In this document: piece by piece, positions 40,574-48,447 of the stretch
Layout of the letters: the number at the start of each line of letters is the position of its first letter
Numbering within the stretch: position 1 is the stretch's first letter
From: Bryobacterales bacterium
GTDB lineage: Bacteria; Acidobacteriota; Terriglobia; Bryobacterales; Bryobacteraceae
NCBI GenBank assembly: GCA_019261985.1
Contig: JAFAQY010000007.1
Location: forward strand, 1-64,000
Direction: 5' to 3'
Length of the DNA: 64,000 nt
Notes under the pieces: generated by a model
The model's database searches: none
Seen by the model: the letters and a program-made list of their open reading frames with translations, nothing else
What the model was told of the DNA's origin: nothing
Position numbers and translations under genes: made by a program

Positions 40574-42190
40574 CTATTGCCGCAGCGCAAACGCGAACAG
40601 CGAGCTTCCCGCGTTCACCGAAATGTACTGCCTCCCGTTCACCGAATACGTGATCGCCCCGGACTGAACCGGACCGCCGAGCGTCGCTTTCCACAGCAGT
40701 TCGCCGTTGCGGGCATCGAGGGCATAGAAGAAGCCTTCGCGGCCGCCGCTGAAGAGCAGGTTCGAGTCCGTGGTGAGGATGCCGGCATCCGTTACATCGG
40801 ACATCTTAAATTCCCACTTGCGCTCGCCGGTAGCGGGGTCCATTGCGCGGATCGCGCCGAACCCTTCGCCGTCTTTCCGAACGTTCAAAGGGGCACGCGC
40901 AAGATTGACAGTCCCCCGAGGCCGGCCGCCGCCGTAGTTCCTACCCTCTTCGAATTCAACATCGTTTTTCGTGTAGATCGACGAGTAGTCGCCCCAGGTC
41001 GGGATATAAAACAGACCTGTGCGGGGGCTGTATGACGGCGAGTACCAGTTCGTTCCGCCTTGATTGCCCGGGAAGATCAAGGTGCCGTCTCGCGTGGGCA
41101 CCTTACCCGAAACGCGCATGGGCCGGCCTTTTTCGTCGAAGCCGTTCATCCAGTTCACTTCGACGAAAGGCTTGCCCTGAAGAAATTCGCCCGTAGTGCG
41201 GTCGAGCACGTACATCAGGCCATTACGATTGGCCCACAGCATTACTTTGCGCGCTCGACCCTTCCACTGCATATCGGCGAGCACCGGAACTTGCACCGAG
41301 TCGTAATCGAACTCGTCATGCGGCGAGAACTGGTAGTACCACTTCAGCTTTCCGCTGTCGGCGTCTAGCGCGACCACGGAGTCCGTATACAGGTTGTCGC
41401 CGGGACGCGGATCGCCGTTCCAGTCCGGCCCGGGATTGCCGATGCCCCAGAATGTCTGGTTGGTTTCAGGGTCATAGGAGCCGGTGACCCACACCGAGCC
41501 TCCACCATGCATCCATCCGTCGTTCTTCCATGTTTCGTGCCCCGGCTCGCCCGGCTCGGGAATGTTGTGGAAGCGCCAGACCTCATTTCCGGTCTTTGCA
41601 TCATAGGCCGCGATGAATCCGCGAATTCCGAATTCGCCGCCCGCCGTCCCGACAATGACCTTATCTTTCACGACCAGGGGAGCATGGGTCAACGCATATC
41701 CCGATGCTGCCTTCGCCACTTCCCGATTCCAGATGGGGCGTCCGCTCTTGGCATCTATCGCGATCAAATGTGCGTCGATGGTCCCCATGAAAAGAATGTC
41801 GCCCAGAATCGCGAGCCCGCGATTCACCCGGCCGCAGCACGGCCGCGCATCGGACGACGGGGTATAGGAATAAATCCAAAATACGCGGCCGGTGGACGCA
41901 TCCAGCGCCATGACATCGTTCGGAGGCTGGACAGTGTACATCACGCCATCCACCACCAGCGGCGTGGCCTCGAACTTTTCAAGCGAGCGCACCTGGTACT
42001 GCCACTGCAATTCCAGGTTCTTGACATTCGCCGGCGTGATCTGCGAAAGCGAGCTATGGCGCTGGCTCCCGAACGCTCCCGAATATGTGAGCCAGTTCTG
42101 CGGTTCCTTTGCCGCGTTCACGATGCGATCGAAAGTCACCTGCGCGGATAGAGAACCCACGCCCAAAAGCAGCAGCAACGCGCGTTTCAT
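40574..42190 (-). CDS. PQQ-dependent alcohol dehydrogenase-like quinoprotein
   Basis: A 538-residue exported eight-bladed propeller. After the signal peptide (SLSAQV) it reads NAAKEPQNWLTYSGAFGSQRHSSLSQITPANV, the usual opening of type I quinoprotein alcohol dehydrogenases. The adjacent-Cys disulphide expected near the cofactor is present as RPCCGRVNRGLA, a hallmark of PQQ alcohol dehydrogenases. Tryptophan-docking motifs recur (DASTGRVFWIYSY, DAKTGNEVWRFHN, DADSGKLKWYYQF, DARNGELLWKATLG). Its start overlaps the stop of the dicytochrome gene as TAATG, so electrons from substrate oxidation probably go straight to that cytochrome. The alcohol substrate is unknown. Confidence 0.93.
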   Translation of the reverse strand: MKRALLLLLGVGSLSAQVTFDRIVNAAKEPQNWLTYSGAFGSQRHSSLSQITPANVKNLELQWQYQVRSLEKFEATPLVVDGVMYTVQPPNDVMALDASTGRVFWIYSYTPSSDARPCCGRVNRGLAILGDILFMGTIDAHLIAIDAKSGRPIWNREVAKAASGYALTHAPLVVKDKVIVGTAGGEFGIRGFIAAYDAKTGNEVWRFHNIPEPGEPGHETWKNDGWMHGGGSVWVTGSYDPETNQTFWGIGNPGPDWNGDPRPGDNLYTDSVVALDADSGKLKWYYQFSPHDEFDYDSVQVPVLADMQWKGRARKVMLWANRNGLMYVLDRTTGEFLQGKPFVEVNWMNGFDEKGRPMRVSGKVPTRDGTLIFPGNQGGTNWYSPSYSPRTGLFYIPTWGDYSSIYTKNDVEFEEGRNYGGGRPRGTVNLARAPLNVRKDGEGFGAIRAMDPATGERKWEFKMSDVTDAGILTTDSNLLFSGGREGFFYALDARNGELLWKATLGGPVQSGAITYSVNGRQYISVNAGSSLFAFALRQ

Positions 42191-42945
42191 TACTTCACCT
42201 CCACGCTCTTTAATCCGCTCAAATAAGCGACTACATCCGCCACTTCCTGGGCGCTCAATTTGTCTTTGTAGGAAGGCATCGGCGATTTGTCCACAAACGT
42301 GAACTCGCGCAGATTCGCCCTCGGAAACGCAACCAGGCGATCCTTCGAATCGAGAATCATCACGTTAAATGTGTCTTCGTTCAACAGGCGTCCGGTGGTG
42401 GCCGTTCCATCCTTCGCGACTACGCGCACGGTGCGATTCTGCGGCAGAATCTCCGCATCCGGATCCACGATCGATTTTTCGATTTCGGGCGCGCGGCGGT
42501 ATGCGCCGATATCGCTGAGATCGGGACCCGAACGCGAGCCTTGCCCGCGAATGCGATGGCAACTGGTGCAGCCGCCCTTGCCCTCGAAAATCGCCTTCCC
42601 GCGCGCGGCATCGCCCGCCGAGGCCGCACCCCCGGCCGTGTTGCCGATGGAGTGCAAATAGGCCACGATGGTGCCTGCCTGAAATTCCGTGACGTTGCTC
42701 GGCGGCATCGCGGTGCCCGGAACGCCATTGCGGATGATGGCGATCATCTGGTCGTCGTTGGAGGCGCGGCGAAGCTTCATGTGCGGCAGATCGATGCCGG
42801 GCACCAGATTGCCGTCCGGCCCGTGGCAGCCGACGCAAGTACCGCGGTAGAGCAGCGCTCCGTCTTCGATGTCGCCAGAGGTGTAGGTGTGCTGGGCGGC
42901 TAATCCCGCCGCGAAAATGAACGAAAAGGCTGTGAATACGCGCAT
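42190..42945 (-). CDS. Dihaem cytochrome c (partner of PQQ dehydrogenase)
   Basis: A 251-residue exported protein with two heme c sites, GTCVGCHGPDG (about residue 38) and GGCTSCHRIRG (about residue 126), in two class I domains. The segment IIRNGVPGTAMPPSN supplies the Met ligand of the first heme, and a further Met lies near KSPMPSYKDKLS before the C-terminal helix AQEVADVVAYLSGL. Between them sits a small beta domain (VRVVAKDGTATTGRLLNEDTFNVMI). ATG 42945 was chosen as the start of a good signal peptide. It is the first gene of the operon with the PQQ dehydrogenase. Confidence 0.93.
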   Translation of the reverse strand: MRVFTAFSFIFAAGLAAQHTYTSGDIEDGALLYRGTCVGCHGPDGNLVPGIDLPHMKLRRASNDDQMIAIIRNGVPGTAMPPSNVTEFQAGTIVAYLHSIGNTAGGAASAGDAARGKAIFEGKGGCTSCHRIRGQGSRSGPDLSDIGAYRRAPEIEKSIVDPDAEILPQNRTVRVVAKDGTATTGRLLNEDTFNVMILDSKDRLVAFPRANLREFTFVDKSPMPSYKDKLSAQEVADVVAYLSGLKSVEVK

Positions 42946-43050
42946 AAAGAGAACCTTCCGATAGATCATATCTCACGCATCGGAGGTGTGGGGTCGCGTT
43001 CGGACTACAGTGTATAGCCGTGTGGATTACGCGCGGCGCTTTACCGGCTT

Positions 43051-43301
43051 CTAATAGGCTTCGCCACGATTCTCGACCGCAAGTATCAACATTGCGCCGT
43101 CCCGTCCACGGCGGAAACGAACCACCAAGGGCCGACTCGCAAACGATACGTCCCAAAAAATCTTCCCTCCAATGCTTTCACATCCCCTTCACCCGTTTCC
43201 GCGTAGCGTGTTAGGGCTAGTAAGATCCGGATCGCCGTTTCCCGATCAACACGACGAAGTTCGGCGCGGGCACTAGCGGCCCAGATGAACTTGAGCTTCA
43301 C
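43051..43301 (-). pseudogene. RelE/HigB-like toxin with a frameshift
   Basis: The first part is a normal RelE-type toxin: MKLKFIWAASARAELRRVDRE, ALTRYAETGEGDVKALEG and GTYRLRVGPWW. The frame from the start ends early at 43086 (VSAVDGTAQC). In a neighbouring frame the expected C-terminus continues: VRFRRGRDGAMLILAVENRGEAY with stop at 43051-43053. A one- or two-base shift near 43140 therefore broke the gene, or it is a sequencing error. The antitoxin gene overlaps its start by 4 bp. Intact relatives cut mRNA on the ribosome. Confidence 0.8.
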
Positions 43302-43555
43302 AGCCCAAATTCGTGCAGAATTTCCTCGTGTGAAATGCCACCTTCGTGTGCGATCGACTTTTCGGCAGCGGCGTCTCGATCGCGCTGCGCGCAGGTGTAG
43401 GGTTCGTCATCGATAGGCGCCATCACGAGTGAAAGGAGAACAGGGTCAGTGCAAAGATATTTCAGAAAATGCAGAGCCGCCGAAAATCGATCAACTGGGA
43501 GTTGGTCGACTAGATCGTGCAGTTGCTGCTTCTCGGAATGGAGATCGCTGTTCAA
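43298..43555 (-). CDS. RelB-like antitoxin
   Basis: An 85-residue protein. The N-terminal half (SEKQQLHDLVDQLPVDRFSAALHFLKYLC) is a helical segment of the type seen in DUF2281-like and other addiction-module antitoxins; the C-terminal half is acidic (DDEPYTCAQRDRDAAAEKSIAHEGGISHEEILHEFGL), as expected for the part that wraps the toxin. The stop overlaps the toxin start (ATGA). With the toxin frameshifted, selection for this gene may be relaxed, but its frame is intact. Confidence 0.78.
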   Translation of the reverse strand: MNSDLHSEKQQLHDLVDQLPVDRFSAALHFLKYLCTDPVLLSLVMAPIDDEPYTCAQRDRDAAAEKSIAHEGGISHEEILHEFGL

Positions 43556-43711
43556 ATCACAGTCCCGTCGCGCCTCTGATTATAGTGCAGGGCCCAGCAC
43601 GGAATTCTGCAAGCGGTGATAGTGTTTCAAACCTGAAATCATCAGACGCATGCACCGCCGGCTTCTAGGACCGTAAGTGGCGCCGCACGCTACAATAAGA
43701 CCGTGGCCTCC

Positions 43712-45400
43712 ATGAGATATTTGGCCGCGCTTAGTGTCGCTGCCGCCCTGCACGCCGCCCCGGCGATCTTTCCGTTAAAAGACATCCGCCCAGGACAAAA
43801 AGGCATTGGGCGAACGGTATTCTCCGGTTCTAAGGTCGAGGATTTTCAAGTCGAGGTTCTCGGTGTGCTCGAAAATATCGGGCCGCGCCAATCGGTCATT
43901 CTCGCCCGGCTTTCCGGCGGGCCGCTCGCGGAAACCGGCGTCATGCAGGGCATGAGCGGATCTCCGGTTTATATCGACGGAAAGCTGGTTGGAGCAGTCG
44001 CGCTCGGATTTCCACAGGCGAAGGAAGCCATTGCCGGCATTCGTCCGATTGAAGACATGCTGCGCATCGAGCCGGATACTAAAAACATCCGGCTCGCGGC
44101 GACGCCGCGGCAGAAGTACCTGACCGGCGATCTTCGATTGGAGGAAATCGCAACGCCTGTCTCGTTCTCCGGCTTTTCGGCGTCCACACTGGAACATTTC
44201 GCGTCGCAATTGCGCGATCTCGGAATGGACCCGCGCCAGGGCGTTTCCGGCGGCGGCAATCCGCCGGACCGGCTCGGCGACCCCAAAAAACTCGAGCCCG
44301 GATCGATGATCAGCGTGCAGCTTCTTTCGGGCGATATGAGCGTCAGCGCGGACGGCACAATTACCGCGATTGACGGTGATCGCGTGTACGCCTTCGGCCA
44401 CCGCTTCCTGTCCTCGGGTTTTACCGAGATGCCGTTTGCCCGCGCGGAAGTTCTCGCGCTGCTGCCGAACCTGGCTTCGTCCTTCAAGATTTCGCAAGCC
44501 AAAGAATGGATGGGCGCGATTACGCAGGACCGCGACACGGCGATATCCGGGCTCACGGGCCGGCGCGCGGCCATGTCGCCGATGGAGATCCGGGTGGGCA
44601 ATAACACCTACCACATGAGCGTGGTTCAGGACCGCGTGATGACGCCGTTAGTGGCGCAGATGGCTGTATTTTCCGCGATCGACTCGACTGAGCGCGCGGT
44701 GGGCGCGGCGACTTACGCTATTCGAGGCCGAGCGGATTTCGATGGTGGATCGGTGAAGCTCGACAACATCTATAGCGGAGACGTGAACGTGGCGGCACTT
44801 GCATCTATCGGCACAGCCGCGCCGCTCTCTTACGCTTTGGGGAGCGGGTTCGACGCGTTCCGGCTTAAGGATATTTCCCTCGAAGTGGTTCCGTTGTCAA
44901 CGCGTAATCAGTTGCAAATCGCCGATCTCGCGGGGCCTCGCCACGCGAGTCCGGGCGATGATGTGGATCTCACGCTGGTGCTCTCCGGAGAGAACGGCTC
45001 GGAGAGCGTCAAGAAGACTCACTACAAAATCCCGGTTGGCGCGCCCACGGGCCCGCTGTACGTGACTGTTTCGGACGCCACGGCGGCCAATCTTGTAGAC
45101 GTGCAGAACGCGATGGCATCGCCGGCGCGTTCGCCGGCACAGGTACTGGGATTATTGAACGGCCTGCGTTCCAATACAAACGCGTACGTACGCGTGTGGC
45201 GAGCTGAGCCGAATTACGCTATCGACGGGCGGGAACTGCCCGGCCTGCCCGCCTCCATGGCGATCGTTCTCGGCAAGACTCAAACCGGGGCGCAGAATCT
45301 GCTCGCCGCCCGCGGAGCGAAGGTCGCGGAGATCGAGATTCCGGCGGGAGAGAACGTCGTTTCCGGATCGAAGACGATTCAAATTGAGGTTAAGGAATGA
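43712..45400 (+). CDS. SpoIVB-type serine peptidase (family S55) domain protein
   Basis: A 562-residue exported protein. A signal peptide (LSVAAALHAAPA) is followed by the S55 domain: PLKDIRPGQKGIGRTVFSGSKVEDFQVEVLG, ARLSGGPLAETGVMQGMSGSPVYIDGKLVGAVALGF. The Ser of GMSGSP (S84) is in the position of the SpoIVB nucleophile, and a conserved GHRFLSSG near residue 230 probably matches the C-terminal domain part. The second half (about 370-560) is beta-rich (DVDLTLVLSGENGSESVKKTHYKI) and may be a protein-binding domain. Start: ATG 43712, or GTG 43703. Its stop overlaps the next gene (ATGA). In sporulating Firmicutes the family cuts SpoIVFA; here, outside sporulation, the target is unknown. Confidence 0.85.
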   Translation: MRYLAALSVAAALHAAPAIFPLKDIRPGQKGIGRTVFSGSKVEDFQVEVLGVLENIGPRQSVILARLSGGPLAETGVMQGMSGSPVYIDGKLVGAVALGFPQAKEAIAGIRPIEDMLRIEPDTKNIRLAATPRQKYLTGDLRLEEIATPVSFSGFSASTLEHFASQLRDLGMDPRQGVSGGGNPPDRLGDPKKLEPGSMISVQLLSGDMSVSADGTITAIDGDRVYAFGHRFLSSGFTEMPFARAEVLALLPNLASSFKISQAKEWMGAITQDRDTAISGLTGRRAAMSPMEIRVGNNTYHMSVVQDRVMTPLVAQMAVFSAIDSTERAVGAATYAIRGRADFDGGSVKLDNIYSGDVNVAALASIGTAAPLSYALGSGFDAFRLKDISLEVVPLSTRNQLQIADLAGPRHASPGDDVDLTLVLSGENGSESVKKTHYKIPVGAPTGPLYVTVSDATAANLVDVQNAMASPARSPAQVLGLLNGLRSNTNAYVRVWRAEPNYAIDGRELPGLPASMAIVLGKTQTGAQNLLAARGAKVAEIEIPAGENVVSGSKTIQIEVKE

Positions 45401-47694
45401 GATTTTTGCTCCCGCGCTTCACTGGGCCAGCGCACAACGCCGCCCGGTGCGGCGGGGTACCGGTCGGACGCCGGAGGGTTTGGTCCCGCGCCGGGTGCTG
45501 TGCGCTGTTTGCCGCCGCGCTCTGTTCCGCCGCGACGACGCAAACCTGGGAGATGAGCGGTTATAACGATTTTTCTCGCGGCAAGCTGAATGGGTTGTCT
45601 GTAACGCGGGAAGGCCGGCTGGTTCCCGGGCCCCAAATCCACATGATTTTCGATTCCGGCCAAGCCGATATTTGGAGCGTCGCCGCGGCGCCGGACGGGT
45701 CGTATTATTTAGGCACCGGAAATCGCGGGCGATTGTATCGTGTTTTCCCGGATGGCAAAAGCGCGCTGGTTTGGACTTCCGATCAGCCCGAAATCTTCGC
45801 GGTCGCGGTAGATGCGAAAGGCGTTGTTTACGCGGGCACATCGCCGGATGGAAAAATCTATCGCATTGAAAACGGCAAAGCCGCCGAGTACTTCTCGCCC
45901 GAAGCGCGCTACATTTGGGCGCTGGCGTTCGCGCCGGACGGATCGCTGTACGCCGGGACGGGCGACGAAGGAAAAATCTTTCGCGTGAACGCGCCGGGGC
46001 AGGGAAGCATCTTCTATGAAACGGGGCAGTCGCATGTGACCGCGCTCGCTTTCGATCCGCAAGGCCGGCTTTTGGCTGGAAGCGAGCCTAATGGGCTGCT
46101 GTACCGGATCACATCGCAAGGCAAAGCGTTCGTGCTTTACGATTCCAGCCTGCCGGAGATTCGCGCCATCGTGCCGGCTCCGGATGGAACGATCTACGCA
46201 GCCGCGCTCGGAGGAAGCATCGCAAAGCGAGTAGGAGCGGCTTCGGCAGGAGGCGCGGCCGCCGCGCTTTCCGCGGTTCCAACAATCACGACGACCGTCA
46301 CGGTTACGGATCAGCAGAGTGGGATAAATATTGCGCCCAAGCCGGAAGCGCCGAAGGCTTCCGCCTCTTCATCCGCGGCCCAGAGCACAGTAACAACTTC
46401 CTCCGCCACGACTGAAGCGACGGGCGTGGAACGCTCCGCGCTTTACAAGATCGCTCCTGATAACGCGGTGGAGACGATTTGGACCTCCAAAGACGAGAAC
46501 ATTTACGATCTGGCACTGCAGGGCTCGTCGTTGGTATTTGTCACCGACGCCCAGGGCCGCGTTTACAGAATGGATAATTCGGCGAACGGCGCGCCGACGC
46601 TGGTGGCGCAAGCGAATGAGGGGGACGCGACGCGGTTGCTGGCTTCTTCCAAAGGATTGCTGGCTGCCACCGGCAGCATGGGGAAACTGCTGCGCTTTGA
46701 AGATGGCCGGGCGGGAAACGGGTGGTTCGAATCGCCAGTCCATGACGCCGGAACAGTAGCCCGTTGGGGGCGCCTGAGCTGGCGTGGAAACAACGCTGGA
46801 GTAACGTTCCGCACACGCACCGGCAATTCCGCACGGCCCGATTCCACTTGGAGCGACTGGTCCGAGGCGATTTCGAACCCCGCGCAATCGGGCGTCTCGA
46901 GCCCGAACGCGCGTTACATTCAATGGCGGGCGGAATTCTCCGGCGCTTCCGGCGCTCTGGACGACGTCAGCGTCGCGTATTTGCCTCAGAATACGCCGCC
47001 GGTAGTTCGCAGCATCAACGTGATTGCGGTTCCAAGCCCCGCGAAAGCCCCGGCGTCCACTTCGTCGTCGGCCAGTTACTCGGTTACGGTCACCGATACT
47101 CCGGACGGTTCATCGTCCGCATCGACCGGCGCGCAGCCGATCTCGCGCGGCGCGGGGCAGCAAATCCAGGTCTCCTGGCAAGCGGACGACCCGGATGGAG
47201 ATCGCCTGATTTATAGCCTCTATTTTCGCGGCGAAGAAGAAACACAGTGGAAACTTCTCCGCGCCAACATGACGGAATCGACCTACACGCTCGACGGCGA
47301 CGTCTTGGCCGACGGCCGGTATTTCTTCCGCGTCACGGCTTCGGACCGTCCGTCGAATCCGGTTAATCTCGCGCGTGAAGCCGAGCTTGTAAGCGCCCCC
47401 GTCGCGATCGACAACACTCCTCCGGTAGTCACGCCCGGCACTGTACGCAAGAACGGCGGCGTGCTCGAGTTGGATGTCACCGCTGAAGACCGAGCCTCCG
47501 CCTTGCGCCGCTGCGAATACTCTGTCGATGCCGGACCATGGACGCCCGTTGAGGCCGCGGACGGCGTGACGGATTCACCTCGCGAGAGCTTCCCGATCCG
47601 GCTCGAAGGATTTCCCACAGGCGAGCACTTGCTCTCGATCCGCGTCTATGATGCGGCGGGGAATGCGGGATTGGCGAAGGTCGTCGTCAGGTAG
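45397..47694 (+). CDS. Secreted beta-propeller protein with Ser/Thr-rich linkers and Ig-like C-terminus
   Basis: A 765-residue exported protein. After a long N-terminus (hydrophobic part near 34-46, CCALFAAALCSAAT), a propeller covers about 75-300 with repeats such as AAPDGSYYLGTGNRGRLYRVFPDG, DAKGVVYAGTSPDGKIYRIENG and APDGSLYAGTGDEGKIFRVNAPG. A Ser/Thr/Ala-rich linker follows (about 300-350), then another propeller part, then two Ig/fibronectin-like domains (about 500-765; QVSWQADDPDGDRLIYSLYFRG, GEHLLSIRVYDAAGNAGLAKV). The start overlaps the S55 peptidase gene (ATGA), so both are made together; it may be that enzyme's substrate or scaffold. Function unknown. Confidence 0.8.
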   Translation: MRFLLPRFTGPAHNAARCGGVPVGRRRVWSRAGCCALFAAALCSAATTQTWEMSGYNDFSRGKLNGLSVTREGRLVPGPQIHMIFDSGQADIWSVAAAPDGSYYLGTGNRGRLYRVFPDGKSALVWTSDQPEIFAVAVDAKGVVYAGTSPDGKIYRIENGKAAEYFSPEARYIWALAFAPDGSLYAGTGDEGKIFRVNAPGQGSIFYETGQSHVTALAFDPQGRLLAGSEPNGLLYRITSQGKAFVLYDSSLPEIRAIVPAPDGTIYAAALGGSIAKRVGAASAGGAAAALSAVPTITTTVTVTDQQSGINIAPKPEAPKASASSSAAQSTVTTSSATTEATGVERSALYKIAPDNAVETIWTSKDENIYDLALQGSSLVFVTDAQGRVYRMDNSANGAPTLVAQANEGDATRLLASSKGLLAATGSMGKLLRFEDGRAGNGWFESPVHDAGTVARWGRLSWRGNNAGVTFRTRTGNSARPDSTWSDWSEAISNPAQSGVSSPNARYIQWRAEFSGASGALDDVSVAYLPQNTPPVVRSINVIAVPSPAKAPASTSSSASYSVTVTDTPDGSSSASTGAQPISRGAGQQIQVSWQADDPDGDRLIYSLYFRGEEETQWKLLRANMTESTYTLDGDVLADGRYFFRVTASDRPSNPVNLAREAELVSAPVAIDNTPPVVTPGTVRKNGGVLELDVTAEDRASALRRCEYSVDAGPWTPVEAADGVTDSPRESFPIRLEGFPTGEHLLSIRVYDAAGNAGLAKVVVR

Positions 47695-47751
47695 GACAAG
47701 CTTCAGCTTGTCCCGGACACGCTTCAGCCTGTCGTACAAGCTCCAGCTTGT
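47695..47751. repeat. Triple-hairpin repeat (GACAAGC-TTCA-GCTTGTC), copy 6
   Basis: Three hairpins in a row right after the stop codon: GACAAGC-TTCA-GCTTGTC (47695-47712, perfect 7 bp), GGACACGCTTCAGCCTGTC (47715-47733, imperfect) and ACAAGCT-CC-AGCTTGT (47736-47751, perfect 7 bp). The TTCA-loop form matches other copies, with AT-richer stems. Confidence 0.8.
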
Positions 47752-47794
47752 TCTACGGTGTGATAGCATGCTCTAAAGTTCAAGGAGGTTCAGC

Positions 47795-48292
47795 ATGCGT
47801 GTTTACGTGATCGGCATGGCAGCGGTCCTCACAGCCGCTCTGACCATGGGACAGCAACAAGGCAAGGGAGGCACACCCGCGATGAAGCTTTTCGCCTCGT
47901 CGGCGGATGTTCAGGCGCTGATCGCCAAGGCCAAGGCCGAGAGGAAAGAAAATCAGCCGACCGTTTCGTTGCCGATCCTCCAACTGGCTCCGTATAACGC
48001 TAATCTCGAATACCGCGCTTCGGTCGGCCCGGCCGCGGTGCACGAAAAAGAAGCGGAAATGTTTTACGTGATCGACGGCTCCGCCACGCTGACGACCGGC
48101 GGTAAGCTCACCAGCGAAACGCGTAATGGCGATAATCTGACGGGAACGGGAATTGAGGGCGGCCAGTCTCGCACGGTTTCGAAAGGCGATTTCGTTATCG
48201 TTCCCGAGAATACGCCTCACTGGTTCGGCAAAATCGACAATGTGATCGTTTTGATGTCGATTCACGTGCCGCGCACTTCCGCGGGACACTAA
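47795..48292 (+). CDS. Secreted cupin-domain protein
   Basis: A 165-residue exported protein with a signal peptide (AALTMGQQ). The cupin barrel shows VGPAAVHEKEAEMFYVIDGSATLTTGG (motif 1, one His and one Glu in reach) and TVSKGDFVIVPENTPHWFGKIDNVIVLMSIHVP (motif 2, His). A metal site is likely but one His of the first motif is spaced unlike the usual HxH. The upstream AAGGAGG gives a strong start. A hairpin repeat separates it from the propeller gene. Substrate unknown. Confidence 0.88.
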   Translation: MRVYVIGMAAVLTAALTMGQQQGKGGTPAMKLFASSADVQALIAKAKAERKENQPTVSLPILQLAPYNANLEYRASVGPAAVHEKEAEMFYVIDGSATLTTGGKLTSETRNGDNLTGTGIEGGQSRTVSKGDFVIVPENTPHWFGKIDNVIVLMSIHVPRTSAGH

Positions 48293-48335
48293 AGATGCGC
48301 CTGCGACGATTGTCGGGCCGGATGGTTTCCGGCGT

Positions 48336-48417
48336 GCGGTGGCCAACCGCGCTGGGCGAGGGTCTTTAGAAAAGGTCGGCAAGCGGGTTGGCAACCCGCT
48401 GCAGGTTGGCAACCTGC
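48336..48417. repeat. Hairpin repeat cluster with tandem twin, copy 7
   Basis: An imperfect GCGGT-ggcc-AACCGC (48336-48350) precedes the clearest twin of the window: GCGGGTT-ggc-AACCCGC (48383-48399) and GCAGGTT-ggc-AACCTGC (48401-48417), each 7 bp with GGC triloop, one base apart, followed by CCCAC. Confidence 0.9.
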
Positions 48418-48447
48418 CCCACAAGAAAGCTTTCAATTTAAGTAAAA

